DNA of 64,000 bases, from positions 4,225,001-4,289,000 of the forward strand of contig JAPVLO010000073.1 in assembly GCA_027257055.1 (NCBI GenBank), given 5' to 3'. Below, one piece after another: positions 48,913-60,424 of the stretch. The DNA is from Cephalopachus bancanus (taxonomy: Eukaryota; Chordata; Mammalia; Primates; Tarsiidae). The translations under genes were made by a program, and so were the position numbers. Within the stretch, counting starts at the first letter, position 1; each line of letters opens with the position of its first letter. The notes under the pieces were generated by a model. The model searched no databases and was not told the origin of the DNA. It saw only the letters and a list, made by a program, of their open reading frames with translations.

Positions 48913-49154
48913 GAAGAGTAATGTATGGGAAGATATGAGATCTTTGGGTTAATCATACTTTTTGAACAGATTTTTTAATACAATTTAACTCAAGTAATAT
49001 TATTTTTAGCACCGCATCATCTTGAACTTTTATTACTTTATATACTATTTATAGGTTCTCTTCTTAATTATGTGTGAAATTGTAAAAGATATTTAAAAGT
49101 AGTAGTTAAATTTGCAAATATGGTGCTAAATATATGCTCAAAATGTTACTTTTT

Positions 49155-49363
49155 TTGGCACAGGGCTTACTCTGTCACCCGGGCTGGAGTGCAATGGCAT
49201 AATCCCAGCTCACTGCAGCCTCCACCTCCTGGGCTCAAGTGATTCTTCTGCCTCAGTCTCCCACCTCAGTCTCCTGAGTAGCTAGGACTACAGGCACATG
49301 CCACCATATTAATTTTTGTATATATTTTTATAGCAAGGAGGTCTCACAATGCTGCCCAGGCTA
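49155..49363 (-). mobile_element. 5'-truncated AluJ/S-like element
   Basis: Flanked by aaaatgttacttttt at about 49140-49155 and 49364-49378, so the 5' truncation happened during insertion. Right-arm text (gcagcctccacctcctgggc) is the standard Alu form and not the T-arm family form. A 13-bp block of the cctcagtctcc type is duplicated in tandem at about 49250-49275. Confidence 0.88.
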
Positions 49364-49378
49364 AAAATGTTACTTTTT

Positions 49379-52289
49379 GGTACAGGGGAAATTGTCCATT
49401 TTTATGCCTAGGTTCAACAATGTATGGGTTATGTGGCAACATGGGATTTTCTTTCTTCTCTCCATTTTCTTTCTTTGACCTTCCATCTTTGATAAATCAG
49501 TAAAGAGACAGCCTTCTTTGTGAACTCAGAGATAATGCTCTGAGAAGTGGTTCATTTTAGCAAGAGAATTCTCTAAGTGTCTTATAATGATTTCTTTTTA
49601 ATAACTGGAAAGACTTAAATCTTTTCCTGCAAAGAATAATGACAATATACAGTAATCCTTCCAATATGGAAATGTAGATGAGGCAAAACCTTGCTATATG
49701 CCTTTCTGGCTAGACAGGGCCTAAAAGTTAAGGACAGATGACCAGATAAAACCAAGTAGGATGTTGAAGAAAGCAAGGGGAAGGTAGGTAGGTTGGAAAG
49801 TAAATGGCTTCAGGAGGCCTATACAAGGTTTTGAATCACAAAGTAACTCGGTAAGGCAAATAGTGAACCATTTTGTAATAGTCATTAGACTGTGTGTGCC
49901 TATCAATACTATTTTCTTTTTTGTTGAACTCTACATACACATTCTACTAAGTACTGTACACAAAACTGAGGCTTGACAACCATAAAAAGTCATTCAAGGG
50001 CTAAAATTAATTTTTGTCACTAATTGTTCTGAATTTAGAAAAGAAAAAGTAGTCATTTTCTCACTATAAAAGTTATGTGTTTTTCCTAATGATAGTACTA
50101 CATTTCATGTGTTGTCTGATAAGTGTAATTTATTAATTGTATAAAATAATTAATTGTAAAATAAAACAATAATTGTCTCTTCTTGCAAATAATGCTCACA
50201 GAGATGTCAAACTTTTCCAAAACTGAATGATCTACTTCTGCATTTTATTGAGTAAAACAACTAGCAGATTATCCTTAGACAGCTATTTCGTGTACTGTAT
50301 TTATTCTACATAAGCAAAATTGTGAAGGAAATCATTTACCAGAATCAAACACTGCTCTCTTCATCTTTACTTTCCTTATTGGCTGTAGCATTCACAATGT
50401 AATCGTTCTATTGTCAAGATTCCACTAGATTGCAATTCATTTTCTCCCTGTTACCCAAGAGCCTAAAAGCAAATTCCCAACAATACATTAAGAGGAGTAA
50501 AACAATCTTGAAAAAAGAATTAGATTAGATATGAAGTAATACAGGAAAACTTGGAGATTGGGAATTATACTTATCAAGTTGCACGTGAAGAAATGTCGTT
50601 TGAGAGCTCTCCAAGGACCCTGTTGTGGCTGTTCGATGCACTGTGCTTAGGAGTTGCCAGGTTGCAGCATAGTTCTTGGATTCAAAGAAACAAGCTTTCA
50701 CTATTTTGTAAAATTGCTCCCAAGATGGACAAATTTGTCTGCCAGTGTTTATCCTTCTTTCCACCCACTAAGTAGATATTTTCCCCAATAAAAGTTAATG
50801 CTTAGCTATTCTTTTTTCCTTTTTTGGGGTGTTCAACTGAGTTTTCTTGGCTCATAAATATGCCTCATATTTTTCCTAAGCCTTCCACAAACTTATTGAT
50901 GAATATTGAAATGAGCCATAATTAAATGTATATTATCTGGGAAATGAGCATTTAGATAATATAGATATGAAAATCTACCCCTAATTCATAATGCTCATGC
51001 TCCACCTTTTCCTTGATCCTGTGTCTAGAATACGCTAAAAAATAGTCAAGTTGGTTTTATCTCCTCATTGTTTTAAATCTATCTGCTTTGTAATAAGGCC
51101 TCTAGCAGGCAGTGAAATTATCTCAAAGGCAAAGACAGAAGAGAGGAAGAAAAAAATACCAAAAATGTTTAAAAATAAGAATCTTTAAAAACATCAGAAG
51201 TTTTCTCTTAAGTTTTTTGTTTTTGTTTTTTCCAGGTGGGAGCTCATTTCTGTATACATGTTTGTTTTCTTTACACAACTTACCTAAGAATTTTTGGAGA
51301 AAAACCTTCAAGTATTTATCTACTATAAATACCTTGTCATTCCATGTACTTTAACACTTTCACTTATGATGTTGTTGCCTAAAGAAATACCAATATTGAG
51401 AGCAAAATCCTCCCTTTAAAATTTTTCTTTTTCTTCTTGACTTTCCTCTTTTCTTCTTTTTTTCTCATCATACCAAGGAGTAGGGCAATCAATTAGTAAT
51501 CTCAAAATGATACTATGCCATTTACTGGGAAACTAAAACATTTCCAAATACTTTCCACTCTAATAATGGAATAAGACAATTACGGTTTTAGGAGTTCCAT
51601 AACTCTCATTGCTCTAGTGGTTTTCCAAATATTTTCATTATGTGATAGAAAATGGCTTTCTGCTCAGCACACCAGATAAATGCGACCATGAAGTTACTTG
51701 CAGGGTTACTGAAAGGTGTTGGTCTGTGCTTTTATTGCTCTATTTATAGAATGATGGCTAAACCTAATATTGCCTTATAACTCATGAATATATTATACAG
51801 TCTTTTTTTTTAAGAAATCTGAATTCTTGACAGTGTGAGAAATGAAGCTTATGCTACAGTTTAGTAATATGGTTTTACAATTATTTTACTTCTAAACAGG
51901 AAAAAATTGTGCAGTGATCCCTCCCCATAACCATAGATACCTAAAACTCTTCTCTGTAAAATCTGAGTCACATCCTTACACTTCAGAAAAGTCTGAGCTA
52001 GAGGTTCTCAGTTCTGAGCTCTTTTGAAATTGGGGTGCCACTTTGTCCATCCTTCTACTATATTCGGGAAGGCAAAAGGTGGACATGATATGTCTTCTCT
52101 ACTCAAAAATTTATAATCCTCATAGTACACTAAATACAGCGATGTTTTAGGTTGAGCTCTTTGTTATCCTTGTGAGTTTAAAAAAACCAATTATTAATAT
52201 TGTAAAGGTTTTGGAAAGGAAGAAAAATCTAGATAATAATTATTTGAATTGAATTACATTGCTTCTAGGTGATAGCCTAATGAAGGCGT
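49379..52289. other. Unique sequence, nothing recognised
   Basis: Almost 3 kb without a recognised repeat. Open frames stay under 81 codons with no known domain. A hAT-like trace is possible at 52000-52080 (gctagaggttctcagttctg) but is not secure. Confidence 0.55.
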
Positions 52290-52490
52290 GTGTACAAGTG
52301 AGAAATCAGAATGAGTTCAAAATTTTGCTCAACCTCTTATAATTCCTGTGACCTAGCTCTAGACAAGTTACTCTGTCTGTATACTGAGCATAATTATAAC
52401 TTGCAGAGTTGTTCCAATAATTGAAATAAGATCACATTCACAAAATACTTAGCAGACAGTAGTCACGCACTAAGTGATTATTTTTTTCTG
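52290..52490 (+). mobile_element. MIR
   Basis: 'ttcctgtgacctagctctagacaagttactctgtctg', 'gcagagttgttccaataattgaaataagatcacattc' and 'acttagcagacagtagtcacgcactaagtg' follow MIR blocks in sense order. Confidence 0.78.
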
Positions 52491-53502
52491 GTGTTCCCTA
52501 GTAGGAATAGGGATAGAGTCTTGGCCACTCACTTGCTAATATAGTACAGGATAGTGATCTTCAAACTGGAATATACAAGCCCCTGGGAATACAGAAATCC
52601 CCTCCAGGGAGTAGGATGCATGAATTCTCTTAAAAGAATCAGTTTCCAGTTCCATTTCTCTATGTACTCCTTTCCAAACTTGACCTGTTTTAGAACATTT
52701 CTATTTGTGGTGAAGACAGCACATGAACAAGATTTCTTTCTACCAACTCTTTCAAATTAACTCCTCCCCAGTGGTCAAAAAAGAAAAAAAAAGAAAGCCA
52801 TCTTTTCCACCTATCACAAATTTGTCGATTTCATTGCTTTACAGTAAAAATGTCTGGGTTGTCAAGCAGATGGAAAAGTTGAAAAATTGTCGTACATAGA
52901 CTCTCCTTTCCTTCCCATCTAATCTACTAGAAAGGTGCATTTTCAGTACAAATTGACATGTTATAGTTATTGATAATTTATCAATATCTATAATGTATTT
53001 TGTTGACTTTATCAATTGACTATTACTAATAATGTAGTAACACCTCAATCAAAAGGAATGTTTAACCAACAGAGCTTTATCATTATAAGAAATTATTTAA
53101 AGTTCAATTTTAATTTATATTCATATTTATGATATAGAAAGTACAAGAGGATGATCAATAAAAGACTTTCAAGCATGAAAAATGTTATATTATGATAGTA
53201 TTCTAAGGTGATAATATAATAAAAGTATAATTTCTAGGAAAAAAGAAGGGATTGTTCATGAGATTTTTAAAATTAATGGTTCTGGGTAACATATCACCAT
53301 GGTATTCAGATTCCCTTAGAAACATTTAAAAGAGTAATCCTACGGTTATATTTTTAAATGAGAATATTTACAATGTGTGGGAAATTACATCCTTTCAGCC
53401 ACTTAAACTTATTATTTAAAAAGTATAAGATGGTACATAGTTGAAAAATAATTTTATGATACATATAAGCAATACTAGTTAGTCTATAGACCCCTGGGGT
53501 AA
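52491..53502. other. Unique AT-rich sequence
   Basis: No gene or repeat recognised. Confidence 0.6.
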
Positions 53503-53700
53503 GGTTAAGAACGTGGTCTTTACAATCAGAAAGAACAGGCTTTGAAATCAGTCTCTGCTACTTGACTTTGAATGAACTATGTTCAACTTAACCCTTTCTG
53601 TGCCTCAGTTTTCTAATCTTGAATATGAAAAGAAACCTGGCAGAATTAAATAATATAATGCACTTAAAGTGTTTAGCATTGTGCCTGGCTTTATGCGTCT
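53503..53700 (+). mobile_element. MIR
   Basis: 'ggttaagaacgtggtctttac', 'gctttgaaatcagtctctgctacttgac', 'ctttctgtgcctcagttttc' and 'aaagtgtttagcattgtgcctggc' are MIR blocks in sense orientation. Confidence 0.85.
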
Positions 53701-53779
53701 ACCATCATTATCACATATGGGGAAAACAGGGAGAGAGGATTTTGCAAAAAGAGGTCAGAAGGATTCAAAAGTTAAACAT

Positions 53780-54548
53780 AGAACTTGAATAAACATTCTC
53801 CAAAGGAGATAGACAAATGATCGACAAGTACACGGAAAGCTGTTCAGTATCATTAATCATTAGGAAAATGCAAATCAAAAGCATTATGAGATACCATTTC
53901 ATACTCACTAGAATGGTTAGAATCAAATAGGAAGGAAAAAATAGAGGAAGGGAAGGAGAAAGGAAGGAAGGATGAAAGGGGGGACAGAAAGAAAGAAAGC
54001 CAGGCAGGAAGGAATGAGGGAGCAGGGAGGGAGGCAGGGAGGGAGCCAGGGAGGGAGGGAGGGAGGAAGGAAGGAAGGAAGGAAGGAAGGAAGGAAGGAA
54101 GGAAGGAAGGAAGGAAGGAAGGAAGGAAGGAGCAAAAGACGAGAAGGGGGAAGGGAGGCAGTGAGGCAGGGAGGAAGGAAAGAAAGAAGGAAACAAGGAA
54201 GGAAGGAGTGAAGGAGGGAGAGAGGAGTGAGGGAAAGAGGGAAGGAGGGAGGGGGAAGGAGAAAAGAAGAAAAAAATAGTGTTGGTAACGATATGGAGAA
54301 ATTGGAACCTCTCATACACTGTTGCTAGGAATATGAAATGGAGCAGTGGCTATAGAACACATTTTGGTGTGTTCTATACCTCAAAAAGTTCATCATAGAA
54401 TTTCCACTTTACCCATCAATTCCACTCTTAGGTATAGACCCCAAATAATTAAAAGCAGCTATTCAAACAAATACTTGTATACAAATGTTCACAGCAGCAC
54501 TATTCACAATAGCCAAAAGGTGGAAATAATCCAAATCTACAGATGGGA
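53780..54548 (+). mobile_element. Old L1 ORF2 fragment split by a GGAA tract
   Basis: Upstream part: 'acattctccaaaggagatagacaaatgatcgacaag', 'catgagataccatttc'-like (gagataccatttcatactcactag). Downstream part: 'gatatggagaaattggaacctctcatacac', 'cccatcaattccactcttagg', 'gttcacagcagcactattcacaatagcc'. These are consecutive pieces of the C-terminal region of L1 ORF2. They are separated only by the purine tract that grew out of the natural A-rich stretch between them. Confidence 0.85.
53935..54275 (+). repeat. Expanded GGAA/GGGA purine tract
   Basis: About 340 bp almost purely of A and G on the plus strand. It includes an uninterrupted run of about 16 GGAA units (54065-54130), flanked by ggga, gggagc and aagg variants. 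It yields artefactual Lys/Gly/Arg/Glu frames on the plus strand and Ser/Leu/Pro/Phe frames of up to 184 codons on the minus strand. Such mirror-like polypurine DNA can form triplex structures, and GGAA arrays can bind ETS factors. Confidence 0.97.
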
Positions 54549-54884
54549 GATTGTGTGGAGGCACAGCATTTTCTCCAGAAGGCAGGGTTTGAGATTTTAA
54601 GGTAGACTGGGAAAGAGGATTTGCATAATTATTGAACAATGCAACTGCACAAGCGTGGTTGGACTAGTTACCTGCATGCAGTTTGTGGTGAGAATTGGAG
54701 TCTCCAGTGAGATTCCTGCACACAGACGCCTGCTTCAGCACTTAATATCTGGGTAGCTTGAGATGGCTTGCTTACTCTATACAAGGTGCAGTTCTTCTCC
54801 CTGTAAAATAGGGAGATAATAAAATCTACTTCCAGAGATTTCTTGTGAGAATAAAACGAGATGACGTATTTTTCCCTCAGACTT

Positions 54885-55014
54885 CTCTTAGGGTAACAAT
54901 CACATCGGATGTTTTATAAATTACAAGTTCCTGGGCCTCTTACCATACAGGGGTCACTGGGTCCAGGGGAGTGGTCTGGGAATAATTTTTGATTCCCTCA
55001 ATAGAGTGAATCTT
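54885..55014 (-). mobile_element. Possible MER5-like fragment
   Basis: 'caagttcctgggcctcttaccatacaggggtcactgggtcc' looks like an inverted MER5-group centre. Orientation and ends are uncertain. Confidence 0.4.
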
Positions 55015-55028
55015 AAAATCTAGCTGGA

Positions 55029-55331
55029 GCCGGGCTCGGTGGCTCAGCCTGTAATCCTGTGCCTTTGGGAGGCTGAGGTGAGTGAATTGCCTGAGCCTGA
55101 GGGTTCGAGACCCGCCTGGGCAGCGAGATCTCATCTCTACCACAAATCAAAAAAAATCAGCCGGGCGTGGTAGCACATGCCTGTAATTCCGGATACTTGG
55201 AAGGCTGAGGGGGAAGGATCGCCGGAGCCCAGCAGGTCAAGGCTGCGGTGGCCGGGAGCGGCCACTTTACTTCAGTCTGGGCGACAGATTGAGACTCCAA
55301 CTCAAAAAAAAAAAAAAAGAAAGAAAGAAAG
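55029..55331 (+). mobile_element. Young Alu of the T-arm family
   Basis: 14-bp TSD aaaatctagctgga at 55015-55028 and 55332-55345, tail (aaag)n. T-arm segment gagggttcgagacccgc keeps the B box with part of the stem lost. Right-arm hairpin ggtggccgggagcggccac intact. Confidence 0.96.
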
Positions 55332-55400
55332 AAAATCTAGCTGGAATGGGAAATAGTACAGTTCCTGGGACATAAGTATTCAGAAGTGTTAGTTATTAGG

Positions 55401-56704
55401 AATAGTTTACACTATTATTTCAGCAGTTATGAAAAACATTTAAATAGGCCTCCAGGAAATCAAAATAATAAATCAAAATATTAAAAAATCCATTCAAATG
55501 ATCTTTCTTCATTTTATACAAACAATGACTTGACTGATTTTTTGCCCGTTTAATAGCCTAAAATTGAGTGGAAAAAATTAATAACAATTTAAGCTTCTGA
55601 AAAAGATTATTGTACTGTCAGCAATTAGGGCAGCCATTTGAGGGCTGTTTCTATTTGGCAGGAGGCAAGGAGGTAGAAATTATAGTCGATGAAAAATCTC
55701 CACCACCTACCTAATTAGATTTCTTATGAGTCAATGACTACTTAAGTATCTTCAAAGAATAGCAATTCATTGATCTGAAGGTGTGCCCTTGATTTTTATC
55801 AGATTGAAAGAGAGTCAAATGTTCCAATTAAATCCGGTTAACCCACCTACTGCATTGGCTTTTAAACTTGTAGATTATAGGCCACAGTAAGGTATGTCTT
55901 TTACAATGTATTTCAGATACAAGTAGATATGAAATATACTTACCCTCATGCACCCTTATAACATCTTATTCATTTGGCTATTTTCTATTCTACTTTTCTT
56001 TTTCTTAAGTTCTTATTGCAGTCACTAATTGCTGTCACAACTACTCATTTTCCCCCACCACAACCTAAAATTTGAGAAGCAATAGCCTAATATATGCACT
56101 AGAAGTTAATAGTTTCATCCTCTCACAAACTGTGAATAGCAAAACAGCTAGTTTACATAAACAATAAGCCAGAGATTCATAATACCAGTTTGCAAATCAC
56201 CAAAGAAAAGAGATGAAGCAGGAATTTGGACTCTCACAGAGCTTTATATTATCATCTGGGTATATCTGACTTATTCCAGCAGCCCTTTTGTAGATGAGAC
56301 CTGGAACTCTAGGTAGGACAGTGTGGTATGACTACTTGCAGTTTTGAAGTGTATTAATAATTACAGAAAAAAATGCAGAGCTTGTCTATGTATGTAGTTA
56401 TTCTTGAGTGCAAATTTGAATATTAGAAACAGTTTATGAAAATATGATCTGAGCAACATGTTCTTGGAGAGGAAATAGCAAAGGTGTGAAAAGGTCGTGC
56501 CTTTATTTTTACATTGATAAAGAGTTGGTTCCTTTGTTTTATTATTTTTCTCCTGTTCACCTTTTTCCTTTCCTTTCATAAACTGTTTATCCAAGGGTTT
56601 GGCACTAGAAATTTCCAACATTAGGTGATAAGTGGTAATGTTATCATTTCCAATAGTAGAGGGTTTTATTGTTGTTAATGCAATAATATCGCATGAGAGA
56701 ACTG
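55401..56704. other. Unique sequence, nothing recognised
   Basis: No gene, RNA or repeat recognised. Confidence 0.6.
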
Positions 56705-56915
56705 AGAAGCAGTTAAGTGTGCTGAACTTTTGAATCAGACATACCAGGATTTGAATTCTACCTCTTCATTTACTGGTTGTGTAAACATGGATAATTTTTT
56801 TAGACTCTCTGATCCTCAGTTTTTTCATCTGAAAATTAAAAATAATTTACAACTCAGAGGCTTTTACAAATTTCTTGTGATCATGTATTACTATGGCACT
56901 TATCACAATAAGTAA
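56705..56915 (+). mobile_element. MIR
   Basis: 'gcagttaagtgtgctgaacttttgaatcagac', 'ccaggatttgaattctacctcttcatttactgg', 'ctgatcctcagttttttcatctg' and 'cttgtgatcatgtattac' follow the MIR consensus order. Confidence 0.88.
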
Positions 56916-58179
56916 TACTCCGTAATGAATCATATACCACATCAACATTATATGTTAAAAGTTTGTGACAAATCAGTTTATCCGTGAACTTGACAATAAA
57001 GTATTTACTTGGAGGCAAATTAATCATCTACTACCTGATCATAGGGTTGCTATTGACCTAGTAACCATTCACTTCCTATTGGTTCTCTCGTACTTTAAAG
57101 TCAGAATTTTTCCATGTCAAATCTGAAAACAGGAGGATAATGTGTTAGTTTAATCAGTGCAGTTGCTATAGACGAAAGCACCCACTGTACATGTGTGTTA
57201 TATGAAATAGAGGAACACCAATGAGGATATCATTAATCAGTGGCAACTCATGTGGTAAGAATATTCACCAAACCAACGTAATTATTGGGTCAAGGTTTTA
57301 ATGGACATAAATAGTACTTTTTCACAAAGCAAGAAGTAAGCCCTCATTTTTAATTACAATGCCTTTGATGCATAGTATATACTGATAAAATGTTAGACAA
57401 TCTTTCACTTTTTCATTCATGGCAGGAAAATATTATATAATGATTCATCCTTTTTATTTATTCAGAGTATGCTAGATTCTAAATTCAAAATCTAAAACAC
57501 AATAGAATACTTTATAACTCTGGTGTTAGAGTCAGAATTATTACCTACTGTGTGAGAATTCTGTATAATAGCAGGATTTTGCCCTACGTGCTTTCTACAC
57601 TGAAACAGAAGTTTATCACTTATGCTTGTATGCTACATTGAGTCTAAATGTGTCAGATATCTCATTTGGGAGTCAAGAGGAGGAAAAACCTACAAACATT
57701 AAAGAGGATTCATCAATATGTGTTTATAATTAAATTTGAAAAAAATTAGAAGTCATATTTTCTTTATTCAAATGTAAAGCATATGACAACTAAGATAATA
57801 ACTCTTTATTCACACCTAGCTTTACCAATACTTAGCATTTAGCCATATTTACTTAAAGTGCTTTTTTTAAAATTACAGCTTCACATGAATCTTCTGTCTC
57901 TCTTTAATCCTTTTTTCCTTCCTTTATTTTTACAATTACATGAATACTTTAATACATCTCATTCATGGATGAATCCATGAACAGCCTACAGTATGCATAT
58001 TTTTAAATGCTATTTATGGTATCTTAATATGCATCATTCTATAATGAATTTTTATACTTGCTGAACATTTTCAATATTTTATCCAAGTTCATATGTATAG
58101 CTCTAAGTTACTTATATTATCAGTACATATTATTTCATATATTAATTACCACAATGTACTAGTTTTGTTTAACATATTT
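56916..58179. other. Unique AT-rich sequence; old LINE trace at end
   Basis: No gene recognised. From about 58000 the text drifts into L1M-like sequence continuing below. Confidence 0.5.
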
Positions 58180-59040
58180 AGGTTATTTCCAAATTTTCAC
58201 TACTATAATGAATGTTACAATAAACAATCAAGTACAAGATACAGAAATGTAGGGTCAGAGGATATGTAAATCTTTGGATTTACTAGATATTGCCAAATTT
58301 CTCTCCAAAATGGTTTGAGAGTTCTGATTTTTCCACACCTTGTACAACATTCAATATTGTCAGACTTTCTATCATTTTCCACTCTTGGGAATAAAAGTAT
58401 ATTTCACTATTTTTTTATATTTGCATTTTCATGATGACATTTAGATTTTTTTGAGAATGGTTAAATGGCTACATTCTGTTTATTTTTTGAGTTGTCTTTT
58501 TTATGTTTTATAAATCTTTTAAATATTGTAGGTACTCATTTTTTAGATACAAACATATTATCTCCCAGTTTTATCTTCAAATATCTTCTCCCAATTTTGT
58601 CTTTTAGTTTGTTTTTATGTCTTTTGTTATGTAGAAATTTTACTTTTTAGTGCATCAATTTTGATAATTTTTATATGGTTTATAATTTTGTGTGTGGTGT
58701 AAGAAATGTTTTTGTTACTACAACATCAATAAGATAGTTTGCATTATTTCAAGAATGCCACAGATTATTCCTTAAGTGAACCTTTTGTATGTATGATCTG
58801 AGGTAGGTGATCTCTCTTTTTCTCCCCCCAAGTATGAATCTGAACACCTTTAATTAAATAACTCATTTACTGACAGTGATATATAGTCACTACCTTCATA
58901 CCTAATATGTATTCCAGATCTATTTCTGAGCTCTCTATAGAGATTGGTCTGTTTTACCATCCATGAACCAATACTACCCTCTTTTAATTATTGTATGTAC
59001 AGATACATTATCTTGATACCTTATTTTATTTTCCACCTCT
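58180..59040 (-). mobile_element. Ancient L1M-type fragment
   Basis: The plus strand is a reverse L1 ORF2: 'ctataatgaatgttacaataaac', 'ggtcagaggatatgtaaatc', 'atttgcattttcatgatgacat', 'cttttagtttgtttttatgtc' and 'tgtgtggtgtaagaaatg'. It is highly diverged, with no usable frame. Confidence 0.65.
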
Positions 59041-59044
59041 GTCC

Positions 59045-59245
59045 CTGCCTCTTTTTTTTATGGTGAGAATATTATTATTTCATTATATATTACAATGTAA
59101 TAATAATAGAAATAAAGTCCACAATAAATGTTATGCGTCTGAATCATCCTGAAACCATCCCAATACCCCCAACCCCAGTCAGTGGAAAAATTGTTTGCCA
59201 TGAAACTAATCCCTGATTCCAAAAAGGTTGGGGACTGCTTCTGTA
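59045..59245 (-). mobile_element. MER1-type hAT fossil
   Basis: 'atggtgagaatattattatttcattatatattacaatgtaataataatagaaataaag' and 'atcatcctgaaaccatccc', 'gtggaaaaattgtttgccatgaaac', 'ccaaaaaggttggggactgc' are the reverse complement of the start of MER1/Charlie-type elements, ending at the terminal repeat. Only one half of the element is present. Confidence 0.8.
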
Positions 59246-59261
59246 TCTTATATATCCTTTA

Positions 59262-59300
<39 letters not shown>
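59262..59300 (+). repeat. (AC)n microsatellite
   Basis: About 19-20 uninterrupted AC units between the MER1 end and the Alu, likely length-variable. Confidence 0.97.
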
Positions 59301-59302
<2 letters not shown>

Positions 59303-59355
59303 TAAATCTTCTTTTATGATTCTGGGTATGTTGATTTTGTACTTGTGATTTTTTT

Positions 59356-59645
59356 TTTTTTTTTTTTTTTTGAGCTGGAGTCTCACTCTGTCGCCCAGAC
59401 TGAAGTGCAGTGGCCGCTCCCGGCCATCGCAGCCTCGACCTGCTGGGCTCCGGCAATCCTTCCCTCTCAGCCTTCCACGTAGCTGGAACTACAGGCGCGC
59501 ACTACCACGCCCGGCTAATTTTTTGATTTATTGTAGAGATGAGGTCTTACCTGCCCAGGCGGGTCTTGAACCCGCGGGCTCAGGCAATCCACTCACCTCA
59601 ACCTCCCAAAGGTGTGGGATTACAGGCTGAGCCACCGAGCTCGGC
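59356..59645 (-). mobile_element. Young Alu of the T-arm family
   Basis: Minus-strand dimer inserted into old L1 sequence. TSD tacttgtgatttttt begins at 59340 and at 59646. T-arm as read on the plus strand: gcgggtcttgaacccgc, one loop change. Right arm gctcccggccatcgc. Confidence 0.95.
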
Positions 59646-59661
59646 TACTTGTGATTTTTTT

Positions 59662-60424
59662 TAATAGTTTTTATTTGCATATTATTTAAGACAATGTAAT
59701 TAAATGCATAGAGGTTTATGAGTATTATATTTTTGGTGGATAAGTTCTTTAATATTATGTAGTGTAGTAGTATTTATATTATGTAGTAATATTATATAAT
59801 GCTTTTTTAACTTAAATTCTATTTTGTCCAATATTGGCATCACCATATTTGCTTTCTTTCCATTTGTATTTGACTACTATATATTTTTCTTTCTTCTCTC
59901 CTTTCTCTCACTTGATTCCAAATGAAAGCCCCTATAGTTCCTATATTTAACATGCTATTCTCTATATTATCAGGTAAGTTAAATCCATTTACATGTAGTA
60001 TCACAACTGATACAATTGGTACATTTTTAACCAATTGATTTTATGTTTCTAGTAATTATTATTTTCTTTGCTTCTGCTTTTCTTCTTTTTTGTTGTATTG
60101 ATAAAGTTTTCCATTTTTCCTTGTACTGATTTAAAATAATTATATTGCATATAAGTGGATATAGATAAAATTTAAACACAAATGTTTAAATACTAAAACA
60201 TGCTTAATGATAAACTTTTCTAAAACTTCTTAATGCTATTCAGAATTTCAGTCTTCTTCCTGAACATAACGAGAAATTTAGTTTGTACTAATAGTGCAAT
60301 AAACACCTTTCAACTGTTTTTGCGGTGTAAATTTGTATTTAGTTTTTACTTTTTTAATGCAAAAATTGATGATTATTTTAATAGCTCCAGGTTAATTAAA
60401 TTTTGTTACCTAACTTTTCAATTT
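59662..60424 (-). mobile_element. Ancient HAL1/L1M-like LINE fragment
   Basis: 'cttaaattctattttgtccaatattggcatcaccatatttgctttc' and 'aggtaagttaaatccatttacatg' follow the reverse of a HAL1/L1M-type LINE. Badly decayed and without reading frame. Confidence 0.5.

Larger units (their letters stand above)
54712..55400 (+). mobile_element. MIR split by MER5-like and Alu insertions
   Basis: 5' part 54712-54875 ('ctccctgtaaaatagggagataataaaatctacttcc', 'cttgtgagaataaaacgagatgacg'). 3' part 55346-55400 ('gttcctgggacataagtattcagaagtgttagttatt'). Both read as MIR and the gap holds a hAT-like piece and a young Alu. Confidence 0.7.

Noticed and set aside
53765..54319. 184- and 130-codon minus-strand open frames rich in Ser, Leu, Pro and Phe
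   Set aside because: They are the reverse translation of the GGAA purine tract; low complexity with no gene evidence.
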